Source: Christensenella massiliensis (GTDB lineage: Bacteria; Bacillota; Clostridia; Christensenellales; Christensenellaceae). From it: DNA of 64,000 nt. Shown in pieces: positions 49,211-57,910 of this stretch. Within the stretch, counting starts at the first letter, position 1. The number at the start of each line of letters is the position of its first letter. Position numbers and translations under genes: made by a program. The notes under the pieces were generated by a model. The model searched no databases. It was not told the origin of the DNA and saw only the letters and a program-made list of their open reading frames with translations. The stretch is taken from assembly GCA_900155415.1 (NCBI GenBank), contig LT700187.1, positions 1,736,001 to 1,800,000 on the forward strand, written 5' to 3'.

Positions 49211-52153
49211 ATGCAGAGTGGAATCGTAGGAAGGCTATATGTAGAAATAGCTGCAAATTATGAAAAAATGAATACTGGCCTTAAGCAGGCAGAAGAAGCT
49301 GCTAAAAAGGCGCAGCAAAATATGGAAAGCGGTTGGCAGCGGGCCGCAAATAAGATGAATACCATTGGAAACGGACTTACTGCCGGGCTTACCGCACCAT
49401 TGATTGCCGGCGGCATAGCCGCAATCAAATATGCATCTGATTTGGAGGAAACATTAAGCAAAGTCGATGTAGTGTTTGGAGACAGCGCAGATCGGGTCAA
49501 AGAGTGGGCCGATACTGCAGTCGAACAGATGGGGCTTGCGTCGGAAACAGCCATGAGTGCAGCATCTACCTACGGAAACATGGCAGATGGAATGGGAATC
49601 GCGTCGGAGACAGGACTTGAAATGGCAATGAGCCTTACTCAGCTTTCCGCAGACCTCGCGTCCTTCAATAACACGTCGCAGGAAACCGCACAGATAGCCT
49701 TGAACAGTGTATTTACCGGAGAAACGGAAACGCTGAAGCAATATGGTATCGTCATGACACAGACAAACCTGCAGCAATTCGCCATGCAGCAGGGGATCAC
49801 GAAAACTATTGCTGAAATGACACAAGCGGAACAGGTACAGCTTCGGTATAATTATGTACTTGCGAATACGGCTAACGCGCAGGGGGATTTTGCCCGGACG
49901 TCGGATAGTGTAGCCAACCAAACCCGAATGGCAAAAGAGCAGTTTAAACAGGTTGCTGCGACACTCGGCCAGAACCTGCTTCCGATGGCAACGAAAGTGC
50001 TTAAGGGCGTAAACAGCCTGTTGGATGGGTTTAATAATTTAGATAAAGACACTCAGCAATTACTTATAACGCTTGGTGGAATCGCTATCGCTGCAGGCCC
50101 TGCTATGAAGATTGGCGCAGGGGCGATCACTACAATCCAGAAATTGCGGGATGGATTACGCAATCTGAAAAACCCAGCGGCAGATGCGGCTTCTGCTGTT
50201 GGAGGAATTGGGACGGGAGCTAAAGCGGCCGTTCCGGGCGTGAAAACACTTGGCCTAACACTTAATTCCGCGCTCGGGATTATTGGGCTTGTTGGCGCGG
50301 CAGCAACAACGCTGATCGCTGTTTTTTCCGAGTTCTCCAAACCATCGGAGGAAGCGCAGGCACTTAAAGATAATACGGATGGGTTGATAGAATCACTGAA
50401 TAAAAGCGCTGCAGAATTTGAAAATTCAACAGCTAAGATAGACGCGCAAGCCGCTATGGCAAACACGCTTGCTGGGGAGATCGAGAATCTGAACAGCGAT
50501 ATTCTTACCATGAATGAGGCCGACGGTGCTTCTGTTGCGCAAAAAGAGCTGCTAAAACAAAAGGCGAATGAATTAAATTCCATATTGGGGAAAACGGTTA
50601 TTACGATTAACGATCAAACCGGAGCAATTAATGAAAACGTTAACAGCATTTATGACGCGATTGAAGCATACACAAAGCAGGCGCAAACGCAAGTATTTTT
50701 GGAGAGATATAACGATTTGTTGGCCGATATGAACAACCTTCAAATTGACAATGCAGTTGCAGTACGAAAGGTGCAGGATGGATTTGAAAAAATGCATCCA
50801 GCGTTACAGGAAGATGTAAAACTGGCATATCAATTAGGGGGTGCAGGCAGAGCATTAGAGGAGCTTGCAGCAGTTACGAATGATAACGATTTGCGTGCTT
50901 ATGCTATAACGGTTAGAGAGTCGCAGGAGGCTTTAGCGAGTGCAGAAGATGAAATGCAAACTTTTAAGGATGCCGCTAAAGACCTCGGTATCGATATTGA
51001 TTCTCTGATTGTATCGACTCAAGGAGAATCAGAGGCGCTCGAAACGCTTTCTGCGGCGACAAAGCAGATTACAGAAGATGAAGCCGCATTATTTATGCAG
51101 CGACAGGAGAACGGCGAGAAATTAAACGAAGAAGACGCGGCCAATCTTGAATTATGGAAAGCGAATAACGCAGAGCGTGCAGTTGTATTAGAGGAAGAGG
51201 TCAAACGCGAGGCAGAACTTTATCAACAACGCGTAGATGCCGCTACAGATATGAACAACAAGATCGATGTCGCGAATCAAACGTCTCTTGCAAAGGCCAC
51301 CCAAAATCTGGAACATAATACACAAGTTACACAGGAAATGGTCGCAAATCTCGATTCTCTGTATGGAAAAATACCAGAATCATTGTATACCTATTTAGAA
51401 GAGGCGGGAACAGATCAGGCAAGACTAATCTCACAATTAGCTGATGAAATGGAAGGTGGTGGAAGCGATGTTGCAGAACGGTTTGTAAACGCATATCTCG
51501 CGGCGTTAAACGCAGGAAAGTCACCCGCGGAAGCGGCATCGTATGCTTTTGGATCAGATGCGCAAACAGCTTCCGGTAAAGGTGTCGCCGACAATACTGC
51601 GATACAGACTGAAACTGTAAACCAAATGAACGATACGATCCAATCTATGCGTGATATTATTGACGGTGGAAATTTTTACTATCTCGGCATGGGAATTGCA
51701 AATAATATGGCACGCGGCTTACGTCTTGCCGCGCCCAACTTATATTCTGCGGCAGATACGATGATGAATAATTTAAAGAGCAGATTGTCTATTACAGTAG
51801 AAGCAGCAACAACATCGAGCGGGGCGAAAATACATGCTTACGACGTTGGCGGATATTTTACAAATCCACAGCTTATACAAATTGCAGAAAAGCGTCCTGA
51901 GTTTGTAGGAGCTGCGTCTGATTTGGAATCTTTCATTGATAAAGCTGTGAATAATGCTTTTGTAGGAGTCGATCCAATCGTAACAAGGCCAATCGCGCTT
52001 TCTTCACGAGACATCGCCTCAAGTCGAAATATTGAAATAAATGTACCGGTTCAAGTAATGGTATCGCAGTCGCTTTCAGATGTGGATATCAAAAGAAAAG
52101 CAAAAATGATCGGGGAAGTTGCGAATAGATATATAGGCAGGAGGACAAATTGA
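49211..52153 (+). CDS. Phage tail tape measure protein
   Basis: A 980-aa helical protein that sets tail length and helps DNA entry. The N-terminal part carries the phage tape-measure core (AATLGQNLLPMATKVLKGVNSLLDGFNNLDKDTQQLL, with hydrophobic spans at LTAGLTAPLIAGGIAAIKYA and NSALGIIGLVGAAATTLIAVF); the rest is coiled coil, ending with a basic tip. The ATG at 49211 has TTGGAGA before it. No lysozyme or peptidase domain is seen. Confidence 0.93.
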   Translation: MQSGIVGRLYVEIAANYEKMNTGLKQAEEAAKKAQQNMESGWQRAANKMNTIGNGLTAGLTAPLIAGGIAAIKYASDLEETLSKVDVVFGDSADRVKEWADTAVEQMGLASETAMSAASTYGNMADGMGIASETGLEMAMSLTQLSADLASFNNTSQETAQIALNSVFTGETETLKQYGIVMTQTNLQQFAMQQGITKTIAEMTQAEQVQLRYNYVLANTANAQGDFARTSDSVANQTRMAKEQFKQVAATLGQNLLPMATKVLKGVNSLLDGFNNLDKDTQQLLITLGGIAIAAGPAMKIGAGAITTIQKLRDGLRNLKNPAADAASAVGGIGTGAKAAVPGVKTLGLTLNSALGIIGLVGAAATTLIAVFSEFSKPSEEAQALKDNTDGLIESLNKSAAEFENSTAKIDAQAAMANTLAGEIENLNSDILTMNEADGASVAQKELLKQKANELNSILGKTVITINDQTGAINENVNSIYDAIEAYTKQAQTQVFLERYNDLLADMNNLQIDNAVAVRKVQDGFEKMHPALQEDVKLAYQLGGAGRALEELAAVTNDNDLRAYAITVRESQEALASAEDEMQTFKDAAKDLGIDIDSLIVSTQGESEALETLSAATKQITEDEAALFMQRQENGEKLNEEDAANLELWKANNAERAVVLEEEVKREAELYQQRVDAATDMNNKIDVANQTSLAKATQNLEHNTQVTQEMVANLDSLYGKIPESLYTYLEEAGTDQARLISQLADEMEGGGSDVAERFVNAYLAALNAGKSPAEAASYAFGSDAQTASGKGVADNTAIQTETVNQMNDTIQSMRDIIDGGNFYYLGMGIANNMARGLRLAAPNLYSAADTMMNNLKSRLSITVEAATTSSGAKIHAYDVGGYFTNPQLIQIAEKRPEFVGAASDLESFIDKAVNNAFVGVDPIVTRPIALSSRDIASSRNIEINVPVQVMVSQSLSDVDIKRKAKMIGEVANRYIGRRTN

Positions 52154-53019
52154 GAAGATTCTATTTAGAGGACAATACAGGGCGGCGGCTTTCCCTGCAG
52201 GATGACAAACGCTTCATGTGGGAACCGTCTGGCCTCGGCTATGCGGAGGATATCGGTTTCGCGCAGGTGGAATACGGCTTTTTCTCGGAATCCTCGCGGG
52301 ATTACGCGCAGCCAAGCATCAGCGGAACAATGGTGTTTATGCCGGATGTGCAGGAGCCGTATCAAACCTATCAGGAGTTTGTGGACTGGGTGAACAGCGC
52401 GGAGGGCCTGCAGCTTGTCTATGTTCCATACGGAACGCGAGAGTTGTATGTAGATGTGATCGTGACGGGGCTCGAGCTTTCGGAAAAGGAGCTGACAGGG
52501 GTGCTCGAATGCCCGGTCACATTCACGGGCACAAGTCCATATCACAAAAAGAACCCGCTGACGTTTCTGTTCAGGACGGAGGAAAGCATCAATCCAATGC
52601 GGTTCACGTTCAAATTCCCGTTCAAGTTTTCGGACAGCGGAGCGGGCGACGCGCAGATTTTTACTCCGCAGGGGCATTTCCCGGCGGCAATGGAGCTGTA
52701 TATCAACGGGCCGTGCTCAAATATCTACTTCAAAGTGGAGGACAACGCCACAGGGGCGCTTATAGGCGCGCTCGACCTGTCCGGCGTATCGGTAGCGGCG
52801 GGAGACTACATCTACTATTCCTCCCGGCCAAACGCTGACGGCGTGTGGAAAGTATCGGGCAACACACGAACGGATCTTGTGGAATCGCTCAACGAAAACG
52901 TGGCAAACTTCTTCACGATCCCGGTCGGGAAAGAAGTGCGGGCGACGCTGACAGCGGACACAACGGCAGGAACGGAGCTGACGCATATTTTGCACGTCCA
53001 CGAGTACTTTAAGGGGTGA
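52150..53019 (+). CDS. Distal tail protein (Dit-like)
   Basis: A 289-aa baseplate hub protein. The N-terminal beta domain (RRFYLEDNTGRRLSLQDDKRFMWEPSGLGY) and the later galectin-like domain (FTFKFPFKFSDSG, IFTPQGHFPAAMELYINGPCSN) match Siphovirus distal tail proteins. The TTG start overlaps the tape measure stop (ttGA) with AGGAGG upstream. The gene is GC-richer than the tape measure. Confidence 0.86.
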   Translation: MRRFYLEDNTGRRLSLQDDKRFMWEPSGLGYAEDIGFAQVEYGFFSESSRDYAQPSISGTMVFMPDVQEPYQTYQEFVDWVNSAEGLQLVYVPYGTRELYVDVIVTGLELSEKELTGVLECPVTFTGTSPYHKKNPLTFLFRTEESINPMRFTFKFPFKFSDSGAGDAQIFTPQGHFPAAMELYINGPCSNIYFKVEDNATGALIGALDLSGVSVAAGDYIYYSSRPNADGVWKVSGNTRTDLVESLNENVANFFTIPVGKEVRATLTADTTAGTELTHILHVHEYFKG

Positions 53020-53025
53020 TGCATC

Positions 53026-54096
53026 GTGATAACCTACATAAGAGATAGACATACATTCGCCCTCAAACATCACGCGACGGCACTCAACTATGATATGACG
53101 CTTTGCTCTATCTATGATGAGGTATCGGATTTCAAGATACGCGGGAAAGAATCTTCGGCAAAGGCCGGGGATTTTTTCTTTACGGACGGATTCTTCGGGA
53201 TAATAAAAGAGGTAGACAAGGACAGGGAGACGTTAGACGTTACATGCAACGACATCGACACGCTGTTCTCAAGGGATATCCCGGACGATACCGGAACGGT
53301 AGTCGGTAGCATCGAGCAGTATATAAAATCGCTCATAGATAAATACTATGTGAACCTATCTGACGCGGTATACGCCACGCCGTATCTAACAGTCATTGCC
53401 GCTACATCGACTGCGGGAAGCGCATTGCCGGACGTGGAAAACGGCGTTTGGAATGTGAAATCGTATCTCTCCAAAGTACGGCGGCTCTACAATATTCACA
53501 CTTCGTATTCGGTAGTAAACGGCGGCCTTGTGATGCGGCTCTTTCACCGCGACAGGCAGACGCACAAGGTGTTTCTGGACTTGTCAGATTTTGAGGTGTT
53601 AGAGGAATCGTTCGCACATGAGGCCATCGGAAAGATCACGACCATAGCGGAGGACACCGGAGCGCGGCGGGATTGGTACCTGCTTACAGACGGCACGGTC
53701 ACGAATACCTATACGGACGAAAACCGGGTGGATGGCACATGGGAAATATTAAATGTGAGCGAAGCTGCAAACGCTGCGGAGGAGGTCAAAAACAAATTCG
53801 CGGAGAACAGCGATTCGCACCTCATCGAGTTTGCGTGCAGTAAAGAATATAATTTCTATGACAATCTGATTGTTCGCACGAAAGACGGGCAGGTTCTATC
53901 GAGTTACATCTCCGCGATCCGCAAAAGCAGCGACCGGAGCAAGAACGTATACAAGAGCGGCGAGCTGCGGATCATGCTGGACGAAAAGCTGAACCTTTGG
54001 AAGCGGGAACAGCCGCAGACGGCAGGAGCGGCGCAAAGCATTGCGGTCGACGCGGAAGCAATTACAAATGAAGAATTGGAGGGAATGCTGAAATGA
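53026..54096 (+). CDS. Tail-tip/baseplate protein (Tal-like)
   Basis: A 356-aa protein in the tail-associated-lysin slot. The start (MITYIRDRHTFALKHHATALNYDMTL) and the segments VTCNDIDTLFSRDIPDDTGTVVGSIEQYIKSLID and WNVKSYLSKVRRLYNIHTSYSV resemble the conserved hub domain (Prophage_tail/ siphovirus ReqiPepy6 gp37-type). It has no attached peptidase. The GTG start has AGGGGTG before it. Confidence 0.8.
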   Translation: MITYIRDRHTFALKHHATALNYDMTLCSIYDEVSDFKIRGKESSAKAGDFFFTDGFFGIIKEVDKDRETLDVTCNDIDTLFSRDIPDDTGTVVGSIEQYIKSLIDKYYVNLSDAVYATPYLTVIAATSTAGSALPDVENGVWNVKSYLSKVRRLYNIHTSYSVVNGGLVMRLFHRDRQTHKVFLDLSDFEVLEESFAHEAIGKITTIAEDTGARRDWYLLTDGTVTNTYTDENRVDGTWEILNVSEAANAAEEVKNKFAENSDSHLIEFACSKEYNFYDNLIVRTKDGQVLSSYISAIRKSSDRSKNVYKSGELRIMLDEKLNLWKREQPQTAGAAQSIAVDAEAITNEELEGMLK

Positions 54097-54109
54097 GGAG
54101 GAAAGACGG

Positions 54110-54577
54110 ATGGCGCTGAATGGGATCATTTTTGAGGAAAGGAACAACACGGCAAAGAATTGGCGCAGGATATTTCAAAATATGCACGGAGACGGCATAT
54201 TGAGAGGGTGCGACGTGACCTTTACGTCCAACTCGATCACAGTAGGAGACGGAGTGTTTATACTGGCCGGAGGGATCATATCAAACGACGGGGCGGACAC
54301 GATCACGGTAACTCCAACGCTTACAGACGGATATGTCCGTCTTAAATGCCGGGTAGATATGACGCAGGAAGCGCTTGAAACAGGGCCCGGACAAGTAGAA
54401 TGGCTCACGGAGTTTTCGACGACAACGACGTTTCCGGCGCTGACACAGGAAGATATAAACGGCACGGGGAGTGTCTATGAGGGGGAGATCGCGGTCTTAC
54501 AGATCGTGAGCGGAAACATCACGGAAAAGGTAAGCGTGATGAATACGGTATATGGAGCGAATAGTGAGGATTTTTAA
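54110..54577 (+). CDS. Baseplate/tail fibre-attachment protein
   Basis: A 155-aa beta-rich protein: FQNMHGDGILRGCDVTFTSNSITVGDGVFILAGGII and TVTPTLTDGYVRLKCRVDM are typical of small tail-fibre adaptor proteins in Bacillota phages. GAGGAAAG before the ATG; follows the hub gene by 13 bases. Confidence 0.7.
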   Translation: MALNGIIFEERNNTAKNWRRIFQNMHGDGILRGCDVTFTSNSITVGDGVFILAGGIISNDGADTITVTPTLTDGYVRLKCRVDMTQEALETGPGQVEWLTEFSTTTTFPALTQEDINGTGSVYEGEIAVLQIVSGNITEKVSVMNTVYGANSEDF

Positions 54578-54579
54578 AA

Positions 54580-55074
54580 ATGGCAATCAAATATTTGGAT
54601 AGCAACGGTGTTTTATATTTATGGCAGAAGCTGAAAGCGCTTGTCAGCAGCGCAATTTCAAATAAGGTGGATAAGGTAAACGGAAAGGGGCTTTCCGCGA
54701 ACGACTATACGACAGCGGAAAAAGAAAAGCTGGCGGGGATAGAAGCGGGGGCAAATAAATATATGCACCCGGATAGCCACCCTGCCAGTATGATAAGTGG
54801 TCTCGACGCGGCGATACAAGAGAAAGTAGCGGCGGCCGGACATTTAAAGCGTGAGATCGCAGCCGCTCTGCCGGAGCCTTCGGCGGCAGATGGTAACACG
54901 ATCTATATGATCCGGAAATCATCGGGCGCCGATGGGAACCTATACGATGAATATATGCTGATCGACGGAGCGATGGAACGGCTCGGAGATACTGCGGTGG
55001 ATATGACGGGATATGTGAAAGAAAGCGACCTTGCTGCAATCACGAATGGGGAAATAGATGAGATATGCGTATGA
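54580..55074 (+). CDS. Tail fibre-type protein
   Basis: A 164-aa protein starting YLDSNGVLYLWQKLKALV, then the fibre repeat motif NDYTTAEKEKLAGIEAGANKYMHP found in many tail fibres, and a C-terminal part (ADGNTIYMIRKSSGADGNLYDEYMLIDGAMERLGD) that is a common tail-fibre end. Likely contacts the host surface. Confidence 0.8.
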   Translation: MAIKYLDSNGVLYLWQKLKALVSSAISNKVDKVNGKGLSANDYTTAEKEKLAGIEAGANKYMHPDSHPASMISGLDAAIQEKVAAAGHLKREIAAALPEPSAADGNTIYMIRKSSGADGNLYDEYMLIDGAMERLGDTAVDMTGYVKESDLAAITNGEIDEICV

Positions 55075-55082
55075 GGTGAACG

Positions 55083-55175
55083 ATGTTTGTTTTTTTGAAT
55101 AAGGCGGGGCTTGCCCGGCTATGGGAAAAGATCAAAGCGCTCGTTGCGGCACACGACTGCGGCGAAGATTTTTAG
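55083..55175 (+). CDS. 30-aa fibre-related peptide
   Basis: A 30-aa frame with FLNKAGLARLWEKIKALVAAH, clearly related to the start of the preceding fibre protein (YLDSNGVLYLWQKLKALVSS) and ending in GEDF. It may be a duplicated fibre head or a separate adaptor. AGGTGAACG before the ATG. Confidence 0.5.
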   Translation: MFVFLNKAGLARLWEKIKALVAAHDCGEDF

Positions 55176-55184
55176 GAGGAAGCT

Positions 55185-56048
55185 ATGTTTAAAAGGCACA
55201 GACAAATGACAGGCGCGGCAGCGCCGGAAAATGCTGAATATGGGGATATCGTCATTTTAAAAAACGGATCATTTTTTGTCGTAGACGAAAATGGTGATCT
55301 GATAGGGTTCATGACAAAAGACGGCGGAGTGTTCACAGGGGATATCAGCGTAAAAAACGTGATACCAAGCGTTGGAGGAGTAAGCACGTTAGGTACTGCT
55401 GCAAAAGAATGGAACAATATCTACACGCAGAACGTTTCAAGGAACGCGGCGGGATATTTAGTCTTACGATGCGACGATGATGTCATGGTAACGGACGAAA
55501 GCGGGGCATATCTGCGTGGTATTCGGGTAGGAGCGGGCAATGTGTCAAACGGTAACGCGCTGTTCGTGGGGGATTACCAAAGCTCATGCGGCGTGTTGTC
55601 TACGACGGCGTTTTACGTAGGGAATATTCAAGGGACTGCGCTGCAAACGATCTATGCGCAAAATATAAGCGGTTCTGCGAAACGGTTCAAAGAGGATATC
55701 CGGGAGCTGACGCCGGAAGAAGCGGAAAAGGTACTTAAAATGCTCCCGGTGGCTTTTAAATGGAAAGAGGGAGCGCCGTGGTCGGGCGAATCCATTTCAT
55801 TCATTGCGGACGACGTGGAGGAGATCGACGACCGATTCGTCTTTTATTCGGAGGACGCGGACGGAAATAGGCAGGTAGAGGGATTGCAGGTAAATCCGTT
55901 CCTTGCAGCGTTTGGGTTCCTGATAAAGGAAAACCGAAAAAGAATTGTGGAGCTTGAGGAAAAGGAGAAAAAATTCGATGCGCTTTCCGCGCTCCTTGTG
56001 GAAAAAGGGATATTGACACAGGAAGAGATAGACGGGCTGGGGGAATGA
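55185..56048 (+). CDS. Tail fibre with S74 intramolecular chaperone
   Basis: A 287-aa protein. A beta-rich shaft (ENAEYGDIVILKNGSFFVVDENGDLIGFM, STLGTAAKEWNNIYTQNVS) is followed by a Peptidase_S74 chaperone (about 165-285) with SGSAKRFKEDIRELTPEEAEKVLKMLPVAFKWK, which trimerises the fibre and then cuts itself off through a Ser/Lys pair. TAGGAGGAAGC before the ATG. Confidence 0.85.
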   Translation: MFKRHRQMTGAAAPENAEYGDIVILKNGSFFVVDENGDLIGFMTKDGGVFTGDISVKNVIPSVGGVSTLGTAAKEWNNIYTQNVSRNAAGYLVLRCDDDVMVTDESGAYLRGIRVGAGNVSNGNALFVGDYQSSCGVLSTTAFYVGNIQGTALQTIYAQNISGSAKRFKEDIRELTPEEAEKVLKMLPVAFKWKEGAPWSGESISFIADDVEEIDDRFVFYSEDADGNRQVEGLQVNPFLAAFGFLIKENRKRIVELEEKEKKFDALSALLVEKGILTQEEIDGLGE

Positions 56049-56051
56049 GAC

Positions 56052-56405
56052 ATGGGGATCGTAGAAGCAGTCGTAACGGTAGCCGTGGCGATCTTGGGAG
56101 CGGGTGGCATCGTTACGATCTATCTAAAGCATCGGCTGGATAAAGAGCGGGACGAAGAACGCCGGAAACGGGAAGCGGAGGCGGAGCGCCGGAAACAGCT
56201 TGTGCTGATTGAGAATGATATTGACCTTGCCAAAAGCAAGGAGTGGATGGCGCTCGGCAAGATATTGAAATCCATCGTGGACTGCCTGCACGGAGAAAAG
56301 CCAAACGGACAGCTTACGGCGGCCTATGATAATTACTTAAAATCAGCGGAAGAATCCGAGCTTCTCTACAAAAAGAAGCGGATTTTTTTAGACAGTGAAC
56401 AATGA
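56052..56405 (+). CDS. Membrane-anchored coiled-coil phage protein
   Basis: A 117-aa protein with one N-terminal span (IVEAVVTVAVAILGAGGIVTIYL) and a highly charged coiled coil (LDKERDEERRKREAEAERRKQ). Proteins of this shape lie just before the endolysin in many phages; it could be a spanin-like or holin-related factor, but this is not shown. Confidence 0.6.
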   Translation: MGIVEAVVTVAVAILGAGGIVTIYLKHRLDKERDEERRKREAEAERRKQLVLIENDIDLAKSKEWMALGKILKSIVDCLHGEKPNGQLTAAYDNYLKSAEESELLYKKKRIFLDSEQ

Positions 56406-56441
56406 CGCATCTGCGTCTTTTTTATTAGAAAGGAGTTTAGT

Positions 56442-57497
56442 ATGCAAAAAATAGCAAGACAGACAATGATCGATTTTGTCAAACAGGAAGCAGCGCGTGG
56501 CTCAATTTATGTATGGGGAGCGCAGGGGCAGCGCGGCGGACAGATCACCGAGGATTGGATCAGAAAAATGGAAACGTCCGCAACGAACGCGAACAGAGCC
56601 ATTTCTCTTTGGAAGAAAAATAAGGGGAAATACGATCCGAACATGATCGGCGCGTTTGATTGCTCCGGCCTGATCGGCGCGTGCCTCAACGCGAACGGAA
56701 ACGCGGGATTTGACGATACGGCAGACGGCTATAGGAATCGGTGCGTTTCCATAGATAAAGGCGCCCTGCAGGCTGGCGATCTCGTTTTTGAGTACAGCAA
56801 CGGAAAGTCCGGTCACGTCGGCGTATATATTGGAGGCGGAAAGGTCATAGAGGCACGGGGCCGTGATTATGGGGTAGTAGAAACAGAACTGAACGCGCGG
56901 AACTGGAAGAAATACGGTAGGCCGGATTTCATGTATACAGATGGAAATGCTCCGGCTACACCCTCGGAGCCGGCCTGCACCAAAAAGTCATTTACACTTG
57001 ACCATGTTGTGAAGAAAGGAAGCAAGGAAGCGGTGGTCGGTTCTATCCAGAACAATCTAAAGGCGATGGGCTATGATATTGGCACAGCCGGGCCGAATGG
57101 GAACGGGATCGACAACAACTTCGGCACAAAGACGGATGCCGCTGTAAGAGACGTACAGAAGAACGGCGGCGTGAAGATAGACGGACAGGTTGGAAAGAAC
57201 ACAACGCCGCTGCTCGGCGGGACATGGACGGAAAAGAGCGCACCCGCGGCGTCTATCCCAACGCTGACACGCAATTTAAAGCTGACCTCTCCCATGATGC
57301 GCGGCGACGATGTGCGGCAGGCGCAGGAGCGTCTGGAAAAGCACCTTGCGCAGCCGGGCAAGATAGACGGCGTATTCGGGAACAGTACGAAAGAAGCAGT
57401 CATACGGTTCCAGCAGGCGAGGAAAAACGAGGGCCGGGATATTGGAGAAGTGGACGGCGTGATCGGGCCGAAAACGTGGGCGATCTTGTGGGAATAA
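56442..57497 (+). CDS. Endolysin: NlpC/P60 peptidase with two peptidoglycan-binding domains
   Basis: A 351-aa lysin. The NlpC/P60 cysteine peptidase (about 1-165) has Cys74 in FDCSGLIGA and His125 in SGHVGVYIGGGKVIEARG; it cuts peptide bonds in peptidoglycan. Two PG_binding_1 units follow (about 190-265 and 275-350; VDGVIGPKTWAILWE end). No signal peptide, so it needs the holin that follows. GAAAGGAG before the ATG. Confidence 0.93.
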   Translation: MQKIARQTMIDFVKQEAARGSIYVWGAQGQRGGQITEDWIRKMETSATNANRAISLWKKNKGKYDPNMIGAFDCSGLIGACLNANGNAGFDDTADGYRNRCVSIDKGALQAGDLVFEYSNGKSGHVGVYIGGGKVIEARGRDYGVVETELNARNWKKYGRPDFMYTDGNAPATPSEPACTKKSFTLDHVVKKGSKEAVVGSIQNNLKAMGYDIGTAGPNGNGIDNNFGTKTDAAVRDVQKNGGVKIDGQVGKNTTPLLGGTWTEKSAPAASIPTLTRNLKLTSPMMRGDDVRQAQERLEKHLAQPGKIDGVFGNSTKEAVIRFQQARKNEGRDIGEVDGVIGPKTWAILWE

Positions 57498-57515
57498 GGA
57501 AAGGAGGATTAAGCA

Positions 57516-57794
57516 ATGGAAGTATTAGAACAGTACGCAATACCAATTGTTATGGGTATCTGCTTTGGCCTTGGGTTTGTGCTGAAGCACGCGGTCACAA
57601 AGCTGCCGAATAACTGGATTCCGGCGATTCTGGTTGTTATTGGCGTGATCGTCAATTCGTGGCTCGAAGCGTGGGCATTCACGCCGGAGATTCTGATTGG
57701 AGGTATTGCAAGCGGACTTTTGAGCGTCGGTTTGTTTGAGACGGCAAAGACGCTGATTGACCGGGTGAAGAATGCATTTAGTACGAAAGAGTAA
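57516..57794 (+). CDS. Phage holin (Hol44-like)
   Basis: A 92-aa protein with three predicted spans (IPIVMGICFGLGFVL, WIPAILVVIGVIVNSW, ILIGGIASGLLSVGLFETA) and a charged end (IDRVKNAFSTKE). It resembles the SPP1-type holin family and lies 18 bases after the endolysin, completing the lysis cassette. GGAAAGGAGG before the ATG. Confidence 0.83.
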   Translation: MEVLEQYAIPIVMGICFGLGFVLKHAVTKLPNNWIPAILVVIGVIVNSWLEAWAFTPEILIGGIASGLLSVGLFETAKTLIDRVKNAFSTKE

Positions 57795-57801
57795 CAAATT
57801 G

Positions 57802-57828
57802 GCGGGGGCGAAAGCTCCCGCTTTTTTT
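57802..57828 (+). terminator. Late-operon terminator
   Basis: gcgggggc / gctcccgc (57802-57809, 57814-57821) with a GAAA tetraloop, followed by seven T. Confidence 0.9.
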
Positions 57829-57840
57829 GTTTGAAAAATA

Positions 57841-57869
57841 TTGATAATATGAGATAAGTTATATATTAT
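57841..57869 (+). promoter_or_regulatory. Promoter of the Ntn-hydrolase cargo unit
   Basis: TTGATA (57841-57846), a 17-bp spacer and TATTAT (57864-57869), right after the late terminator. Confidence 0.65.
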
Positions 57870-57910
57870 TTTATATAGAAACAAATGATATAAACGGTGG
57901 AGGTATTTAT

